A stretch of 64,000 nt of DNA from Phycisphaerae bacterium (GTDB lineage Bacteria; Planctomycetota; Phycisphaerae; UBA1845; Fen-1342): positions 248,001 to 312,000 of the forward strand of contig JAUIEC010000005.1 of the NCBI GenBank assembly GCA_030428945.1, written 5' to 3'. Positions within the stretch are counted from its first letter, which is position 1; each line of letters begins with the position of its first letter. The position numbers were made by a program, and so were the translations under genes. This document shows positions 61,953 through 64,000 of the stretch, piece by piece. The notes under the pieces are model-generated. The model did not search any database. It had not been told where the DNA came from and saw only the letters and a program-made list of their open reading frames with translations.

Positions 61953-62789
61953 ATGCAGATCCGCCTGGCCCACAGCCCGGACCCCGATGACGCGTTCATG
62001 TTCTACGGACTTTCGTCGGGCGCCGTCGACCCCGGCCCGTACGAGTTCGAGCACATCCTGGAAGACATCCAGTCGCTGAACGAGCGGGCCCTGCGGGGCG
62101 AATACGAGATGACCGCGATCAGCATCCACGCCTACCCGCACGTGGCCGACAAGTATCAACTGACGGCCTGCGGATCGAGCATGGGCGACAACTACGGGCC
62201 GCGGATCGTGACGCGTGAACCGGTCGAACTGGAATCGCTCAAGGGCAGGAAGATCGCGGTGCCGGGCGTGATGACGACCGCGTTCCTCGGCCTGCAACTG
62301 CTGCTGGGCAAGGGCAGCTTCGAGCACGAAGTGGTGATGTTCGACGAGATCCCGGCGTACGTGCGGGACGGCAAGGCCGACGCCGGGCTGATCATTCACG
62401 AGGGGCAGTTGACCTACAAGAAGGACGGCCTGCACCTGGTGTGCGACCTCGGCGAGTGGTGGATGAAGAAGACCGGCCTGCCGATGCCGCTGGGCGGCAA
62501 CGTGATCCGCCGCGACCTCGGTCCCGAGCACTGCAAAGAAGTGACGCGAATCATGAAGGAAAGCATCGAGTACAGCCTGGCCAACCGCAAGGAAGCGGTG
62601 AAGTACGCGCTGAAGTACGGCCGCGGCCTCGATGAAGCGCTCGCGGACGAGTTCGTCGGCATGTACGTGAACAAGTGGACGATCGACTACGGCCCGCGCG
62701 GGCGCGAAGCGGTTCAGCGGATCCTCAGCGAAGGCGCGGCGGCCGGTCTGGTGCCGGATCCCGGGCCGATTGAGTTCGTCGAAGCCTAG
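61953..62789 (+). CDS. mqnD: 1,4-dihydroxy-6-naphthoate synthase
   Basis: This 278-residue periplasmic-binding-fold enzyme acts in the futalosine route to menaquinone. The opening LAHSPDPDDAFMFYGL is the MqnD signature. TAISIHAYPHVADKY, GRKIAVPGVMTTAFL, and the His in GLIIHEGQLTYKK (likely catalytic) follow. AAGGAG lies just before the ATG. Other mqn genes are not in this window. Confidence 0.95.
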   Translation: MQIRLAHSPDPDDAFMFYGLSSGAVDPGPYEFEHILEDIQSLNERALRGEYEMTAISIHAYPHVADKYQLTACGSSMGDNYGPRIVTREPVELESLKGRKIAVPGVMTTAFLGLQLLLGKGSFEHEVVMFDEIPAYVRDGKADAGLIIHEGQLTYKKDGLHLVCDLGEWWMKKTGLPMPLGGNVIRRDLGPEHCKEVTRIMKESIEYSLANRKEAVKYALKYGRGLDEALADEFVGMYVNKWTIDYGPRGREAVQRILSEGAAAGLVPDPGPIEFVEA

Positions 62790-62912
62790 GGCGTCAGGCG
62801 CCGCGGCGGCCGGCGGCCTCTGCCCCGGCGCGGAGTTCTGCGAGCATGTCCAGCACATCGACTCGTAGAGAAAACAGCCCCCACCCCAAGGAGGCGATTG
62901 CACCAATCGCCT

Positions 62913-63006
62913 GTGAGCAAGTCAGCAAGCGACCAAGTACGCAAGGTTTGGAGAAACAGCCCCTCACGCACAACTTGTTACTTGGTCACGTGCTTACTTG
63001 CTTACT
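62913..63006. repeat. Octamer-periodic inverted arms (GTGAGCAA/GTAAGCAA)
   Basis: Left: GTGAGCAA, GTCAGCAA, GCGACCAA, GTACGCAA (62913-62944). Right: TTGTTACT, TGGTCACG, TGCTTACT, TGCTTACT (62975-63006). The complement of the right arm reads AGTAAGCA, AGTAAGCA, CGTGACCA, AGTAACAA. Confidence 0.82.
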
Positions 63007-63010
63007 CAGG

Positions 63011-63036
63011 GGCTTTTGCGTTCTGACGCAAAAGCC
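63011..63036. terminator. 11-bp perfect hairpin after the lipoprotein gene
   Basis: GGCTTTTGCGT-TCTG-ACGCAAAAGCC, 46 nt beyond the stop of the minus-strand lipoprotein gene. It has no T-run, but stem quality and position suit a terminator for the guaB-lipoprotein transcript. Confidence 0.65.
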
Positions 63037-63081
63037 TCCCAAGGGGCGGGTCACCAGACCTGAACTCTGAACTCTGACGCC

Positions 63082-64000
<919 letters not shown>

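Larger units (their letters stand above)
62790..63081. other. Non-coding spacer with hairpins and octamer arms
   Basis: It lies between the convergent mqnD and lipoprotein genes. It holds a GGCGATT/AATCGCC hairpin (62893-62911), inverted octamer arms (62913-63006), an 11-bp hairpin (63011-63036) and a short direct repeat of TGAACTC near 63060. No gene is seen. Confidence 0.75.

Noticed and set aside
62846..63070. Short plus-strand frame in the mqnD-lipoprotein spacer
   Set aside because: It runs through octamer arms and hairpins, lacks a ribosome site and resembles no protein.

Overview
The window is a GC-rich, gene-dense stretch of a Gram-negative chromosome. The likely source is a planctomycete (Planctomycetota, Phycisphaerae-like). 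Reasons: a secreted protein ending in two dockerin-like Asp-rich repeats, a hybrid PilM/N/O-type pilus or type II secretion operon, the futalosine menaquinone gene mqnD, LPS-core genes, and intergenic repeats whose translation gives peptides of the type 'TGGTPVP'. The phylum assignment is inference. No rRNA, tRNA, CRISPR array, prophage or insertion sequence was seen. Both edges cut genes: a histidine kinase on the left and guaB on the right.

Layout. 1-9732 (+): one long operon runs histidine kinase, response regulator, HD-GYP phosphodiesterase, STAS protein, GspE/PilB ATPase, PilC, PilM, PilN, PilO and a PilP-like protein, followed by a major prepilin. The ATPase begins with a two-motif MshEN domain that fits a c-di-GMP sensor, so the operon appears to carry both c-di-GMP breakdown and read-out. 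Convergent to it (9924-12982, -) lie the secretin and a TPR lipoprotein. 13137-19073 (+): envelope genes (GT2 glycosyltransferase, Pro-rich lipoprotein, small methyltransferase, heptosyltransferase, two LPS-kinase-like proteins, GT4 glycosyltransferase). 19182-24218 (-): proC, aminotransferase, folE, leucyl aminopeptidase, gph. 24339-25982 (+): a secreted helical protein and a tiny lipoprotein. 26401-30719 (-): arabinose-5-phosphate isomerase (Kdo pathway) and a 1,109-residue TPR protein. 30900-35283 (-): infB, ylxP, rbfA and an endonuclease III-like protein with a histone H1-like tail. 35511-38270: a divergent Nudix / YfhO-like membrane protein pair. 38245-47021 (-): small histidine kinase, gpsA, addA, addB. 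47174-53503 (-): recJ, mtnP, S9 peptidase, tdk, BtpA-family protein. 53664-54458 (+): dockerin-type secreted protein. 54554-59169 (-): SDR reductase, cysS, dprA, papain-like protein. 60020-64000: second tiny lipoprotein, esterase, mqnD, lipoprotein, guaB.

The most unusual signal is between the genes. Many operon-boundary spacers carry arms with a strict 8-bp period (family GTRAGCAA, GTGAACNN, GGGAGCGA on the G-rich strand), usually as an inverted left/right pair, and often running into the stop codon of the adjacent gene. Other dispersed repeats are six head-to-tail 42-44 bp units, and two copies of a 68-bp element with 16-bp inverted arms on opposite strands. Several genes without a Shine-Dalgarno sequence have a -10-like hexamer ending 5-8 nt before the start codon, as expected for leaderless mRNAs.
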